The notes below the pieces were generated by a model, which saw only the letters and a program-made list of their open reading frames with translations, was not told where the DNA came from and searched no databases. A stretch of DNA of 64,000 bases from Phalacrocorax aristotelis (lineage: Eukaryota > Chordata > Aves > Suliformes > Phalacrocoracidae): positions 58,745,918 to 58,809,917 of the forward strand of contig NC_134277.1 in the NCBI RefSeq assembly GCF_949628215.1. Reading direction: 5' to 3'. This document shows positions 26,825 through 38,500 of the stretch, in pieces. Positions within the stretch are counted from its first letter, which is position 1; the number at the start of each line of letters is the position of its first letter. The position numbers and the translations under genes were made by a program.

Positions 26825-26920
26825 ATATTCATCATGAAGAACAAGACACTGTGACATTTGCTGCAAAGATTTCACAGCTTTGTAACTTGTTTGCTATTAA
26901 ACAAGCTCAGTTTGGATTTT
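26825..26920 (+). terminator. SEC61G 3' UTR and poly(A) signal
   Basis: A short 3' UTR follows the TGA at 26822-26824. An ATTAAA hexamer at 26896-26901 would place cleavage near 26915-26925. ATTAAA is the commonest variant poly(A) signal. Confidence 0.75.
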
Positions 26921-27057
26921 CAAACATTCTTGTAATCTTATTCCTCTTTTAAAGTGTATGTGATCATACCTGTCTACATTACAGGCTTTTTTTTTTCAGT
27001 AGTACGAGAGTGGGGTTTTTTGCTTTATTTTGTTTGTTTTGTTACTTCTTTTAACCC

Positions 27058-27240
27058 TAATAGAATCATTCAGGTCTCTAGTCCAACCTTCTGCTCAAAG
27101 CTGGGTCACTGTTGCATTCTGATGAGTTTGCTTAGGGATTTGTCTAATCAGGTATGAAAACCTCCAAGGGTGACAACTGTACGGCCTCTCTTCAGAAGCT
27201 GTTCCAATGCTTAATTTACTGCTTAGTGAACAGCATTGTT
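27058..27240 (-). mobile_element. Old CR1 LINE 3' fragment
   Basis: The plus strand reads as a diverged reverse complement of a CR1 3' end. It has a tail-like atagaatcatt, then ctagtccaaccttctgctcaaagc, and further right cctctcttcagaagctgttccaatgctt, which corresponds to the conserved region coding for the CR1 C-terminus. Many substitutions and small indels mark it as much older than the copies at 20626 and 33148. The right edge is uncertain. Confidence 0.75.
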
Positions 27241-28228
27241 CCAGCAAAAGTAGGCAGCAATAAAACAGCATTACTGGATCCTCTCAAGTGCTCATTTAAA
27301 GGTCTATCAACTGAAATTCTCATCACTAATTTCTGGAATCACCGTCATTACCCCCTAATTCCTTTCTGCATTTGAAAGTCCGTTAGGTGATATTATGTAC
27401 TTGACTGGAAAAAACCTCCATCAAATTAAGGACTTGCATTGCCAGTCCTTGTTCTGATGGCACAGTTAAGAAAGCCAAACCTAGCTGGTTCCTAAGATGT
27501 ACAGGTTGAGGTTAATGTAGTTGTCAGAAATACTACGCAGTCCTTCAGCAAATCAGCAACTTGCTCACGCTGTCGGATAGGATATACACCCATTTTGGAT
27601 ACTGGGCTCTGCATTTGCTGACCTGGAAGTTTCCATTATTAAATGATTGAATATTTTGATTTTAAAAACTATGCCTGCAAAAACTCTGGTAGATGTGATG
27701 CTCTTCCTCCTCAGATTAAGAACCCCGTATTTCACTCCAAAAAGCTTACAGTAAGCATTTGGTATTTACAGAAGTTACAATGCTACTTCTATTACAGGCT
27801 TTAAAAGCACTTAATACTGGGAAATCTGATATTGGTATTACAGCAGACCTGAAGCTTCTTCAGTACAAACTTGCTTCATAAGTAGAAAAGTTCAATTATT
27901 ACTCTTCCTGAGAAATCTTCGCCAACACCTACCAATGTTACAAACCAGGACAGAAAAATGAGATTAACTACTCTTAGTGCTATCACCTTTTAATATAGTT
28001 ATGTGCAACTGTGTACTTTATTTCCCTTTGGCAAAATAATTCAGTATTGGAATAAAATACTTTGTAAGAATGGTCTGAACTAACCCGATAAGCAGTGGCA
28101 GTTTCTTTGCATTCACTTCGGTTTGTGATTGTATTGGCTGGCAGCTCATGTGTCTTCTGATTTAGTGTGAAGCACCAGAACGAAGTACTCAGTTATTGCT
28201 ACTAATCTTGATTTGATCGCAAGTGACT

Positions 28229-28234
28229 TTTATT
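28229..28234 (-). terminator. Poly(A) signal for the convergent candidate gene
   Basis: AATAAA on the minus strand lies about 135 bases after the stop codon of the candidate terminal exon at 28370-28488. A transcript ending near 28210 would leave about 1.3 kb to the SEC61G 3' end, in convergent arrangement. AATAAA also occurs by chance in AT-rich DNA. Confidence 0.4.
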
Positions 28235-28369
28235 TCAGGCTTGTTTTCTATTCAGTACATAAAATCAGTGCCTGCTTGTATCTTTGGGAACAGCTTTACC
28301 ATCTTAATTCAGTGAAATTTTGCAGTAATTTGAGTTGACTCAGATCAGAAAAGGCAGCTGTAGCTCATC

Positions 28370-28488
28370 TTATCTTTTGATAGCCATTGTCCACAGCAGA
28401 GGCTTGTCTGTCTCAATGGTCACAATCCCAGAGTTGTCATAGGTATTGGAAGTACTGACGAGTGTTCCAAACTTCAGCACCTGGTTAG
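28370..28488 (-). CDS. Candidate terminal coding exon of an unidentified convergent gene
   Basis: The minus strand has a strong acceptor (TTTTACTTACTTTTTGTAG, with a CTAAG branch-like motif upstream). An open frame of 38 codons follows, ending in TAA at 28372-28370 (...[14 protein letters not shown] ... [12 protein letters not shown]). Codons look protein-coding: about 64% of third positions are G or C in otherwise AT-rich DNA. An AATAAA follows 135 bases later. The exon starts with the last two bases of a codon, so the preceding exon must end in phase 1. I do not recognise the family. VSTM2A is the expected convergent neighbour in other vertebrates, but this peptide does not match what I know of it. 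No signal peptide or domain can be assigned. It could still be chance or a non-coding transcript. Confidence 0.45.
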
Positions 28489-28489
28489 C

Positions 28490-31400
28490 TACAAAAAGTA
28501 AGTAAAAGACTTAGTGGTACTCTTGAAACAAATGCATTACTGTGCATTTATTGCTGTGAGGAGTGCTGTTCCTGCAAAGAAGGAAAAAAAACCAGCTGAG
28601 TAAATCTAACCCAGGTAAACAACATCTGAAATAGCTATGTTAAATATTAATTAGAAGGCTTGTATGAGAGTGTATCTGATGACCTGTAGAGGGAATAAAT
28701 TAATACTTAATCCCCAAATTAGCATTTTGAGTTTACAGCGGATTATTACAAAAGCAGATTGCTGAATGATCCCCAGAGTTTCACATCTGGAAATTTGTAT
28801 TTCATTAGCATCAGCTCAAGTACCAGTGCTAGATGAGGTATTTAAAGTAAAAAGAGGCAGAGTATCTTACTGTAGTTCCAAACATGGGATTTGCTTTAGC
28901 TCAGCAGCAAGCCTATAATCTCTTTAAATGTGAACAGTTCCAGAACGAAGGCCAGCAGTTAAAAGTGGTGTTATTTAACAACTTTTGCTTTGAAGTAAGT
29001 GACTTGCATCTTTTCTTCTATGGCGTGCCTAGTGAGGTAGGTGCGCATGTGCATTAGAAACCAAGTGGCATTACTCTAACAAATAGCTAATGTCAATTTT
29101 AGGAGAGTTTAAAACAGCTAACAGTGCAATTGTAATGACATTTTTTTAAATATCTGAAGTTTTGAACAACTGTTTTCTATTGTTTTAGCTAATGTAGTTT
29201 AATGGTTACATGGACTTTCTACAAGCTGAGACCAAAGATAAAAGCTGGCCCCAAAATGAAAACAACAAACAACCCGCAGTTTAACTTTTATCTCTCATTT
29301 CTTCCCTTTTGGAGATAGCATTGCTTCCATTTTGCCAACATATGAACGTCTCCAAAGCCACTCTTGAGACTAGTCAGTTCTGTATTAGTCCTTGCTTATA
29401 TAAAGGTTCAGAACAAGAATTCTAAGACTATCTTTCATTTTAGTTTGTAGAACAAGCCAAATGACAGCTCTTACTGGTGCTACTGAGGGTTACATTTCTA
29501 TGAAGGACACCAGCAGAGCTGCAGCTGGGGAGAACTGCTCAGGCACATCAGTAAGTCTGCGTGGCTTGTCAGAATTGCCAAATCATGCCTTAATACTGCA
29601 GGAGTCGTCCTCTGGATTTGCTATCAAGTGACTGACTGCAAATGGAGATCCCTGTGATCAAAAGGTGTGCAAAACAACATGTGAAGCTCCATTTTGTGAT
29701 TCAGACAGGAGACAAATATTCCAACTGTGGATGTGAACATGGGCTATAGTAAACTTGGTGTAGTAACATGTCATTACAATACATCTTACACTGTATACCC
29801 ACTGCTGGAAGCTGCACAGGAGGAACAGATCTTGCCAGGCTGCATGGCTTGAAAATGAGAGACAGTCTGACAAAAGGCAGGACATACAGTGTGGTCCAGT
29901 GTCTCTTCTGCCAAATCTGCACTTGCCACTACTTGCTCCTGTTCCCACTCCTGTTATTAGCCTGAAATGAACTGAAAAGAAGGTTTAAGCTGCTAGCTGT
30001 ATTTGGTTGGAATGAGAGAGTAACACCCGAGTTTCACTACTGCTTTAAACTGAAGGGTCCTGCCACTTGAACCTCTTGGGAGTTTGAAGCATAACTGCAA
30101 TGCAGTGCTGAAGTTCAGCAACAGAGTGGGGGTGGGGTGGGGGAATGTACTGTACTAGATCAATTATGTACCTAAAATAAAGGTGCTAGATTCTATCAGG
30201 ATGATTTTGGACACACACCAGTGCTGGGCAGGCTCCCAGACAGGAGTTTTGGTCTTTGACTTTGGAAGATAATAGCACAGGCCGATGGGGTTATGCCTTG
30301 TCAGAAGCTGATGCACTGGACTGAGTTACCACAGAACCCAGATTTCACCCTTAGCAGGTAAAAAGGTCATTTAATGAAGATGATGTGACACATGGGCTGA
30401 GTCACTGTGTGTAAAAATACTCCCAAAACACTGTGTTAAGCGTTACGATCAAGTTGTGAATGTTTCCAGTCAGTTTTAAGTAGGAAATAACCTTAAAGAG
30501 TTTAAAATATTTGTTGACACACAAATTATCCATTTTTGGTTACTATATATTGAAGCCTGGGGCAGGGGGAAGGAAGAACTTAATGGATCAACTCTTACTC
30601 TTCTTCTGTATAAACCCACTCGTTTAGTATCATTACTTCTTTGCTCAAGACTGTCAGAATAATTCTTAATGTTTCAGCTTTGCATATGGAATAAAGGCTC
30701 TGTAGAAGGCAAGAATTAAGAACAACATGGCAGCTTAATGAAACAAAATCTAAAGCATTATTTCTTCATGCATAAAATTAAGTGAAAATCTTGCCTTTTT
30801 TCTTCTTTAAATAAAAAGCTCTTGCCCACTAGATGGAGCCTTTTATCTTTCTCTACCAGATTTTCTTCTCTGCAAGGATCACAGTTTGAAATGTTGAAAT
30901 GAAAAAATGCAAAAACTATAAAACAGTACTGCTGATTCACGTGGCTCAAATGGACCAATTCCAAGTATGTGGTTTCACAACCAGCCAACATTTCAACTAA
31001 CATAATTAAAAATGCATGCTTTCCATTCAATAAATGAACAGTAATTAATGTGAAAAACTAGGTTTAAGCCAGTAAAGGAAACAAGAGGATGCACATACCT
31101 ACTGCTTCTAGGAAAACTTCCTGCTGTGTCATGCACTATGATGTGAAGTTTACAAGGTCAAAGAAGTGGGAAGTTTTATCAGTTCATACCTGATCCATTC
31201 TCTTTCATTAAATGGCTTTCAGTCTTATTTGTTAAGTCCTTGCAAGAACTTATGCCTTGGGAAAAAACTTATCACAAAAAAAAAAAAACCAACCCAACCC
31301 AAACCATTCTCACTATTGAGGTTATTTTTCGGAAGTGCCTTCCAAAGAAAACAACTTTTATTTTCTAATATTAAGTATTTATAGTTTGGATGGGTACCTA

Positions 31401-33145
31401 AACTGATTTTAATAAAGGATTTCACATTGTGATTCTTTTTTAAAAAAGCTAAATCTCAAAAACATTGAGATTTCAGAATTCTCTAATTAAAAGAAATTTT
31501 ATTTTGGATCAGTGAAAATTTTCTTTTAGAGGAAGAGTAGGTTTTTTTTTTTTTCCATGAGAACCTTCAAGACCTCATTTGGATAAAACCAGAATTGATT
31601 CATTGAAAACAACACCCCGCTCTTCCAGCAGTGTTAGACTTTTTTATCCCTGAAGTTTTGTTTAGTGCTTTAGTTCCAATCGAACTGTGTTTACTGATAA
31701 TAGACTATTGATGACAAAAATACTCTAGCCAGTTCCTCCAATGTAGCTATACTATTTTTCAATACTCTCCATCTATAAAGTCAGCATGTCTCGGTGGCAC
31801 TGAGCCTAGGTGGCCGGGCCTCTAAGGAAAGTAGTGGGGGACATAAGTGGTTACATGACAAGGTAACTAAGTAGGAGTTCTGTGGTGTGGTTTTGAAGTC
31901 TGATAACTCTGGCCTTCAGAACTAAGAGCAAACGCTATTCTTGCCTTTAGAAACAAACCCCAACCAAACAAAAACCAAACAACAAAATCTATTATGAGAT
32001 GGGTTTTTATGGTGTACCCTGTGTTCTTATTGGTAACGAAAGATTCTAATTTCTGTCTGATGGATTGCCATATATGAATAATTCAGACTTAACCATAGTC
32101 ATGGGCAGGCTTCTTTTGACATGGTAGTGGAGGAATGTTTTTCTAGCGGTTTTTGTTTTGTTTAGCAGGCAGTTGAATCTGTCAGGGTTTGAGAATGTTG
32201 GAAATAATTTAGAGAAGAAATCTGAGGGCTCATAGGTGAGCTTCCCAAAGGACCATAATCACAAAGGTTGTTATTTCTCAGACATCCCTTTTGCTGACCA
32301 AATTATATGACACAGGAGTCTCATTAGCCCTAAGACTGCCCATTTCCACTGTTTAATTGCTCATCTTTTGATAATTGTTTTTTTAAAAATACACAATTCT
32401 AAGGAGGCCGTGTGGAAAATGTTAATCTCATATGCAAGATTTTGAAAATTGGTTAATATAATGGTTGCCAGAACATTTGGAAATGTTAACAAAATGCACC
32501 CTGTAAGCAATCAAGCTACATTAAAAAAAAAAATCCCAAACCTAAACATGTATTTTAAAAACTCGTACCGTATTTATACCTCTACCATGGTTGGGAGCTT
32601 TAATGGATGGTACTGAAAATGAGACCTAAGCCTTGCTTGCAATAGGTTCACTGTTGCGCTGCAGGCTTTCAGCCTGGAAACTGAGAAACAGTGTGGACTA
32701 ATTATAACTAGAATGGGTCTCGTCGCGTTAGGTGCTGCAAAAACACTAACTCTCAATATCAGGTTACTCCCCATAATAACTGTATTCATGATATAGTAGG
32801 CTTATAAAAATTATTTCTATGACTTCATTGTACCATTTAGGATACTTAAATTTAAAGTTCAGTCCGGCAGAAGAGCGCTTATATCAAGGTCTCCTGTACA
32901 TCTTATAAGCTGCACTTAAGCAGGTCTTGAGGGAGGCATATACAGAGAAGAAATTTCTTCTCAAACATATCATGGATGGCAAAAGCAAATGATGTAATTA
33001 ATTTGCAAGGCTTAATTGAACTAGCAGGCCCTCTGGTTATTCCTACATCTCTACCAAAACCACAATGAAATCCAGACAGTTGAGAGAGAGGCTTTTAACT
33101 GCAGTATCTAATGGTCATACCGCAAGAGGAGTTTATGAGGTGCAA
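28490..33145. other. Intergenic or intronic DNA, weak exon candidates only
   Basis: No certain gene is seen. If the exon at 28370-28488 is real, this would be its introns. Short minus-strand segments with splice-like edges and compatible phase lie at 31190-31255 (donor CAG|GTATGA) and 32580-32612 (acceptor CATTTTCAG, donor GAG|GTATAA). An alternative lies at 31099-31135. An A-rich run at 31277-31288 and a CTCF-like motif at 30826-30839 also occur. Confidence 0.4.
30826..30839 (+). promoter_or_regulatory. CTCF-like motif, plus orientation
   Basis: CCACTAGATGGAGC matches 13 of 14 positions of the core CCASYAGRKGGCRS. It points opposite to the motifs at 22699 and 25362, and towards the one at 48365. 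Confidence 0.4.
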
Positions 33146-33438
33146 CTCACAGAATCACAGGTTGGAAGGGACCTCAGGGATCAGCTAGTCCAACCTTTCT
33201 AGGAAGAGCGCAGTCTAGACAAGATGGCCCAGCACCCTCTCCAGACGACTCTTGAAAGTGTCCAATGTGGCCAAGTCAACCACTTCCCTGGGGAGATTAT
33301 TCCAATGGTTGACTGTCCTCACTGTGAAAAATTTCCCTCGTGTCAAATCAGAATCTCCCCATTAGCAACTTGTGTCCATTCCCCTTTGTCCTCCCCATGT
33401 AACATCTTGTAGAAAGGGAGCCTCCATCTTCTTTGTAG

Positions 33439-34575
33439 CTACCCCTTAAAGTACTGGTACATGGTGATGAGATCCCCTCTAAGCCTCCTCTTCTCAAGGC
33501 TGAACAAACCCAGTTCTCCCAGCCTAGCCTCATATGGCAGGCTTCCCAATCCTTTGATCCTCTTGGTGGCCTTTCTCTGGACCCCTTCCAGCCTGTCCAC
33601 ATCCTTTTTGTATAGAGGGGACCAGAACTGTACACAGTACTCCAGGTGTGGCCTGACAAGCGCTGAGTAGAGTGGGATAATGACTTCTTTATCTCTGCTG
33701 GTGATGCCCTTTTTGATGCAACCCAGCACCCTGTTGGCCTTCTTGGCCGCGGCAGCACACTGTTCACTCATGTTGAGCTTCCTGTCCACCAGGACCCCCA
33801 GCTCCCTTTCCACAGAGCTGCTCTCCAGCTGGGTGGACTCCAGTCTGTGCTGCACTTCCAGATTATGTTTTCCCAGGTGTATGACCGTACACTTTTGCTT
33901 GTTGAACTTCATAAGGTTCTTGTTGGCCCACTCCTCCAGCCTATCCAGATCTTCCGGCAGAGCAGCTCTCCCTTCTGGAGTGTCTACTTCCCCACTCAAT
34001 TTGGTGTCATCAGCAAACTTCATCAGGCTACACTTGATCCCATTATCCAGATCGCTTATAAAGATACTGAATAACATTGGGCCCAATATTGATCCCTGGG
34101 GCACCTCACTTGTGACAGGTTGCCACTTGGAAAAGGCGCTATTTACCACCACCCTTTGGGTGCCAGCTGTCAGCCAGTTCCCCACCCACTGCACAGACCA
34201 CTTGTCTAGGCCATAACACATTAATTTCTCCAGGAGGAGGCTGTGGGGGACCGTATCAAAGGCCTTGGAGAAGTCCAGGCAGACAACGTCCACCTCCCTC
34301 CCCATGTCAACCAGGCAAGTCACTTTGTCATGGAAGGCCACCAGGTTTGTCAAGCACGATCTGCCCTTAGTGAAGCCATGTTGGCTTTTCCCAATGACGT
34401 GCTTCATTTGACTTGTGATGGCCCCCAGGAGGATTCGTTCCATAACTTTCCCAGGGATTGAAGTAAGGCTGATGGGCCTATAGTTACCCAGATCCTCCCT
34501 CGAGCCTTTCTTGTGGAAAGGGGTAACATTTGCCTTCCTCCAGTCCTCTGGGACATACCCTGTTCTCCACGACTT
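33439..34575 (-). pseudogene. CR1 ORF2 reverse-transcriptase segment
   Basis: This is an uninterrupted frame of about 380 codons with the non-LTR reverse-transcriptase motifs in order. These are NYRPISLTS, the QHGFTKGRSC block, motif A (VCLDFSKAFD, catalytic Asp about residue 108 of the open frame), VPQGSILGPMLF, motif C (FADD, residues 194-197), and the thumb-type region with VLGCIKKGI and LEYCVQFWSP. All three catalytic aspartates are present. It is not an independent gene. The start is cut off by the nested insertion, and the C-terminus (SYKEDGGSLSTRCY) continues in another frame. Confidence 0.9.
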
Positions 34576-34576
34576 C

Positions 34577-34618
34577 ACACACACACACAGAATCACAGGT
34601 TGGAAGGGACCTCAGGGA
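34577..34618 (-). mobile_element. 42-bp nested CR1 3'-tail insertion with 5-bp target duplication
   Basis: The insert is an AC-rich stretch followed by agaatcacaggttggaaggg and acctcaggga, the same sequence as the extreme 3' end of the host CR1 at 33151-33180. It is flanked by acttc at 34572-34576 and 34619-34623. The insert plus one acttc copy (47 nt) accounts exactly for the frame break. Without it the ORF2 frame would run on from the linker into the reverse transcriptase. The simplest reading is a CR1 insertion truncated after about 30-40 bases of reverse transcription. Confidence 0.8.
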
Positions 34619-35490
34619 ACTTCTCGAAGATTATGGAGAGTGGCCTTGCAATGATGTCAGCCAGCTCTCTCAACACCCTCGGGTGGATGGCGTCAGGGCC
34701 CATTGATTTGTGGGAGTCAAGCTCCTGTAGTAATTCATGTACTAACTCTTCCTTCACTGATGGTGGGTTGGTGTTTGGATCAACTGGCAATTTTGTTCCC
34801 AAAGCCTGGGACCCGACAGTGCTGGTAAAGACAGAGGTGAAGAAGGTGTTGAGGACCTCTGCCTTTTCTGCATCGTTGGTGATTGAATCTCCTTTTCTGT
34901 TTAGCAGTGGGCCTAAGTTTTCTTTCTTTTTCTGTTTATGGTTGACATACCTGAAGAAACATTTCTTGTTATTTTTGACATCTATGGCCAATTTCATTTC
35001 GAGCTGGGCTTTTGCTTTTCTAACTGCATCTCTGCATGCTCTGGCAATGCCCTTGCAGCCCTTAACGGATAATCCTCCACTCCTCCATCTCTGGTATGCT
35101 TCCCTTTTGGCTTTGAATAGACCCAGGAGGTCATGGTTGAGCCACGGGGGCCTCTTGCTCTGCTTACTTCCCTTTCCTTTGTAGGGGATAAATTGGCTTT
35201 GTGCTTCCAATAGAGAGTTCTTGAAGAAGTCCCACCACTCACTAGTTCCTTTGTCTTCCATAGAAGCTTCCCATCAAATCCCTCCCAACTGAGCCCTGAG
35301 TGAACTGAAGTTTGCTCTTCCAAAATTCAGAACCCTTGTCTTAGGGCTGACCTTCAGCATGCTCAGCAGGATCCCGAACTCCGTAATATCGTGATCACTG
35401 CAGCCAAGGCTATCACTAACTGAGATATTCCACAGTCCTTCCTTACCAGAAGTAGATTTAGTGAAGGAAGTGATTTTGGTGTGAGAATGG
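34617..35490 (-). pseudogene. CR1 ORF2 endonuclease end and linker to the RT domain
   Basis: The minus-strand frames 35603-35274 and 35261-34593 carry the C-terminal part of the AP-type endonuclease (the SDH motif in GCSDHDITEF). The linker typical of CR1 follows ([49 protein letters not shown]). A small frame change lies between the two parts near 35270. The N-terminal endonuclease residues are missing, so this copy cannot nick DNA. Confidence 0.85.
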
Positions 35491-35559
35491 CCAGTCACAA
35501 CCCATATCTTTATCTGAAGACATGTAGGAAAATGGAAGCCTTTGGAAAGCCCTTCAGTG

Positions 35560-38500
35560 CAGCAGCGTAGAACAAGGTTCCTCACTTCAGGGGATTTCAC
35601 CAAGTCAGGGTCTTACTACTGTGACCACAAATGACTGAGAACAAACACCATCACGATAACTGTGTCCCATATAGATACCATGATGCCTATACTATGCTTC
35701 CTTATCTCAGCCCTGTATCTCAGTTACTTCCTGCAATATGTAAAGTCACATCTTGCTGATGTCCACCACCAGAAACAGAAGTAGGTACAGGAATACAAGC
35801 AGATTGCCACTGCTGCCATGGATGTTTTGGAATATCAAAATAATTAATTATTTATTCAAAGCTTTATTATAGTGAATGTAATCCTCTTCCCCCTAGGCAA
35901 ACGCTGCATCAAAATGATAGAATATTAAGATCAATAAGCTGAAACACAAGTTAAAGTGAAATATTGAATTACCATTTGGTATCCTATTACATTTTATCTG
36001 GAGAGGATTTCCCTGAAGTTCTGTGTTAGGAGCAAAAATCTGCATTTAAATGGAGATGCATTAGTAACGCATGAGCTAGTACTTTGCAGGTCACCCTGTG
36101 TCTGCAGAACAGCAGCATTAATTTTTCTATTTAAAAATAAAACCCAAATAGTTTATAGCCTGATTTTCCTTTCATTCCTCCTAGTTTTACACTTGTGATT
36201 AGACTGACTTCACTGGAGTTAATCTTGATTTACACTGATGTATACAAAGGAAAAACTGGGTCCTTGATCCCTGTGCAGTGGGAACTACAGAACTGGAAGT
36301 TACAAATAGCAGTAATTTACAATAAAACACAAACTATTTTCAATACTGACACAACACAGAAGTACCATAAAGGCTTGCAGAGTCTGCTGGGAGGGGACAG
36401 GCTAGCCTGTCATGCACAGATCCCCCTAGGGCCAAGGGGAGTTTTGAATAAGCAGGGATTGCATTGGGCATTTTTAATAACTATTTGAACTTTTGATACC
36501 TGTTTTGTGGCACAGAACAATGGATTTGTAATTTCAACAGATTCGTACAAGCAGGCTCACAAGAACACTGACAGGCTATGGAGTGATGGGGCTCCAGCAG
36601 GCAGGGCCAGGTGGTTATTCCACCGGTTCAGGTGCTGGCAAAGACTCTAAGCAGGGACTCTGCAGCACAGGCTGCCTGGCCTCACATCGGTGGGAATTTA
36701 GGAGGTGACAACAAAAGCACTGGCTGTCAAGGCTTAACGATTTCACTTGAAAAGAGAGAAAAATATGTTAACAGAACTCTGTGTTCTACCCTGGATAGAA
36801 ACCACCCATGTCGGGTGAGCCTTCAGAAATGCAAATAGATGTCAGAAGTTTTCACATTTATTTCCATCACACATTTTTTTCCACATATTTTTGCAACTTT
36901 GTAATCATGGTGGTACTGTAAGAATAGCTCAAACTCCTCCTGTCACATCACCTGCTTGGTGGCAATTTAAAACAACAAGCTGATAAAAATGATGCTAAGA
37001 AATAGAACACTTTCTACACTAATGTCTCTGCTGCTACTACTGCTTCACCAAAATCAATCAGAATCATTAACTGCAGAAGTTTCTACGCTTATTAGCTGCA
37101 TTTTAGCACTACTAACAAGAAGTGCTCCAGTGTTTGAGGTAAGAGGTTAAAGTGATTTTGAACAAAGTGGCCTGGAAAGTCTGACACGGGAACTGTATAT
37201 ACTATTTTCAGCAGTGCCTTTCCAGACTAGATGTGATAACCTGCACCAATACTACAATAGTAGAAGAGATTTACCAAAAGGTAAGTATGAAGAAGGTCAG
37301 GGAACTAGTCTGGTAGATTGTTTCGCTAAGCTAAAGGCAAAACCAGGCTATGAAGTAATTTAAAGAATTTAGTTTAGCCAGAAGCAGAGTGTTTACTTCA
37401 TTTTTGATGCTTTCCAGTAAGTTTGTATAATGTTTATCAAACTATTTACAACTCTGAGGGGCTGTACAAGTGACAGGTACTATTAATAATAGTGTTAGAA
37501 CACTGAAGAAACAGCTGCAGAAATAAAATATAGCTTCAGTTTGACAGTCACAACTGTAGAGAACTTGCATATAATATAGACAAAATAACTTGTTGCTATT
37601 GTGGTCTGTCCTACTTCACGCTGTGAGATAAAGAATGCTATTCTCATAAGAAAAAGGGGCAAGAGTAATGCTGAGATGCATCAGCTAATGAATTGTCTTA
37701 GTTCTAAATTTATCCATAAGACATCTCATAGCGCACATCATCCTGTTAAGCTGCCATGCTTTAGAGACATTACTTAGTCACACAAAGCAGAGAAAGGCAA
37801 TCTGGTACCACACTGAAACCGAAATTAACTCAAAACAATGGCATTCTGTCTTGGCATTTAGGACTGAAGCTCTGGTTTGACATGACGGCACAGAACCTAA
37901 AAATACTTGCTATTTTGAAAGCTGGTAAAGCACCAAGTTGATACAATGCATCTAACGGTGAAATATACTGAATTTATTAGAGGAAGATATCAAAATGATC
38001 CTAGCAAATGACCACACGCAGTCCTGCAGAAAGGAGTGAAATGCCCCCTACATTCCTTGTGATTGAGCTGTTGGGGACAGGGAAGAGAGACTGCGGGCGA
38101 GGAAGGAGAGGCAGTCTTTTCCTGACCCAAATCTCAGGGCTAGTAGACTACGTCCATGTACTCAGGCTTCGAACAACTTGGCACCAGAAAGCTTTTCAAC
38201 ACAACCAGATCCAGGACTGACCTTGATGAACATCTTGCTTCTAGCTACAGTCCTTTTCCAGCACTTCACATAAAGATGAAAAAACACAACCTCTCACAGA
38301 AACGTCTCTCTCTCTCAATGGGTTTTTAAGTGTGATATTCGTTAACCAGAACATATAGTTAATTATATTTCTCTTCTGTTCTTTGGAATCCTGATAAATC
38401 CTGTCACACTTAGATTCATAAATTCACAAGAAGAGGCAGTAAAAAAGGATTTTAAAAACATATGCTTTATACAAGTCTTCCAGCTTCTCTATGGTACCCT

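Larger units (their letters stand above)
33148..35520 (-). mobile_element. CR1 LINE, about 2.4 kb, 5'-truncated, with nested insertion
   Basis: The plus strand begins with the reverse-complemented CR1 tail (cacagaatcacaggttggaa), and the minus strand then reads through most of ORF2. From the 5' side, the end of the endonuclease domain (GCSDHDITEFGILL, near 35400) comes first, then the linker (34593-35261) and the reverse transcriptase (34596-33439). The 5' end falls within the endonuclease domain, at about 35520 (uncertain by some 60 bases). The frame breaks at the nested insertion at 34577-34618, and by a shift near 33445 before the C-terminal segment (33348-33470). Few other lesions exist, so the copy is fairly young. 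Confidence 0.93.

Noticed and set aside
29460-29560. Plus-strand segment ending in a CATCA|GTAAGT donor
   Set aside because: The donor is good, but no convincing acceptor or partner exon was seen, and the frame has no recognisable peptide.
33680-35184. Plus-strand frames of 178 and 223 codons
   Set aside because: They are antisense shadows of CR1 ORF2, which is clearly coding on the minus strand.
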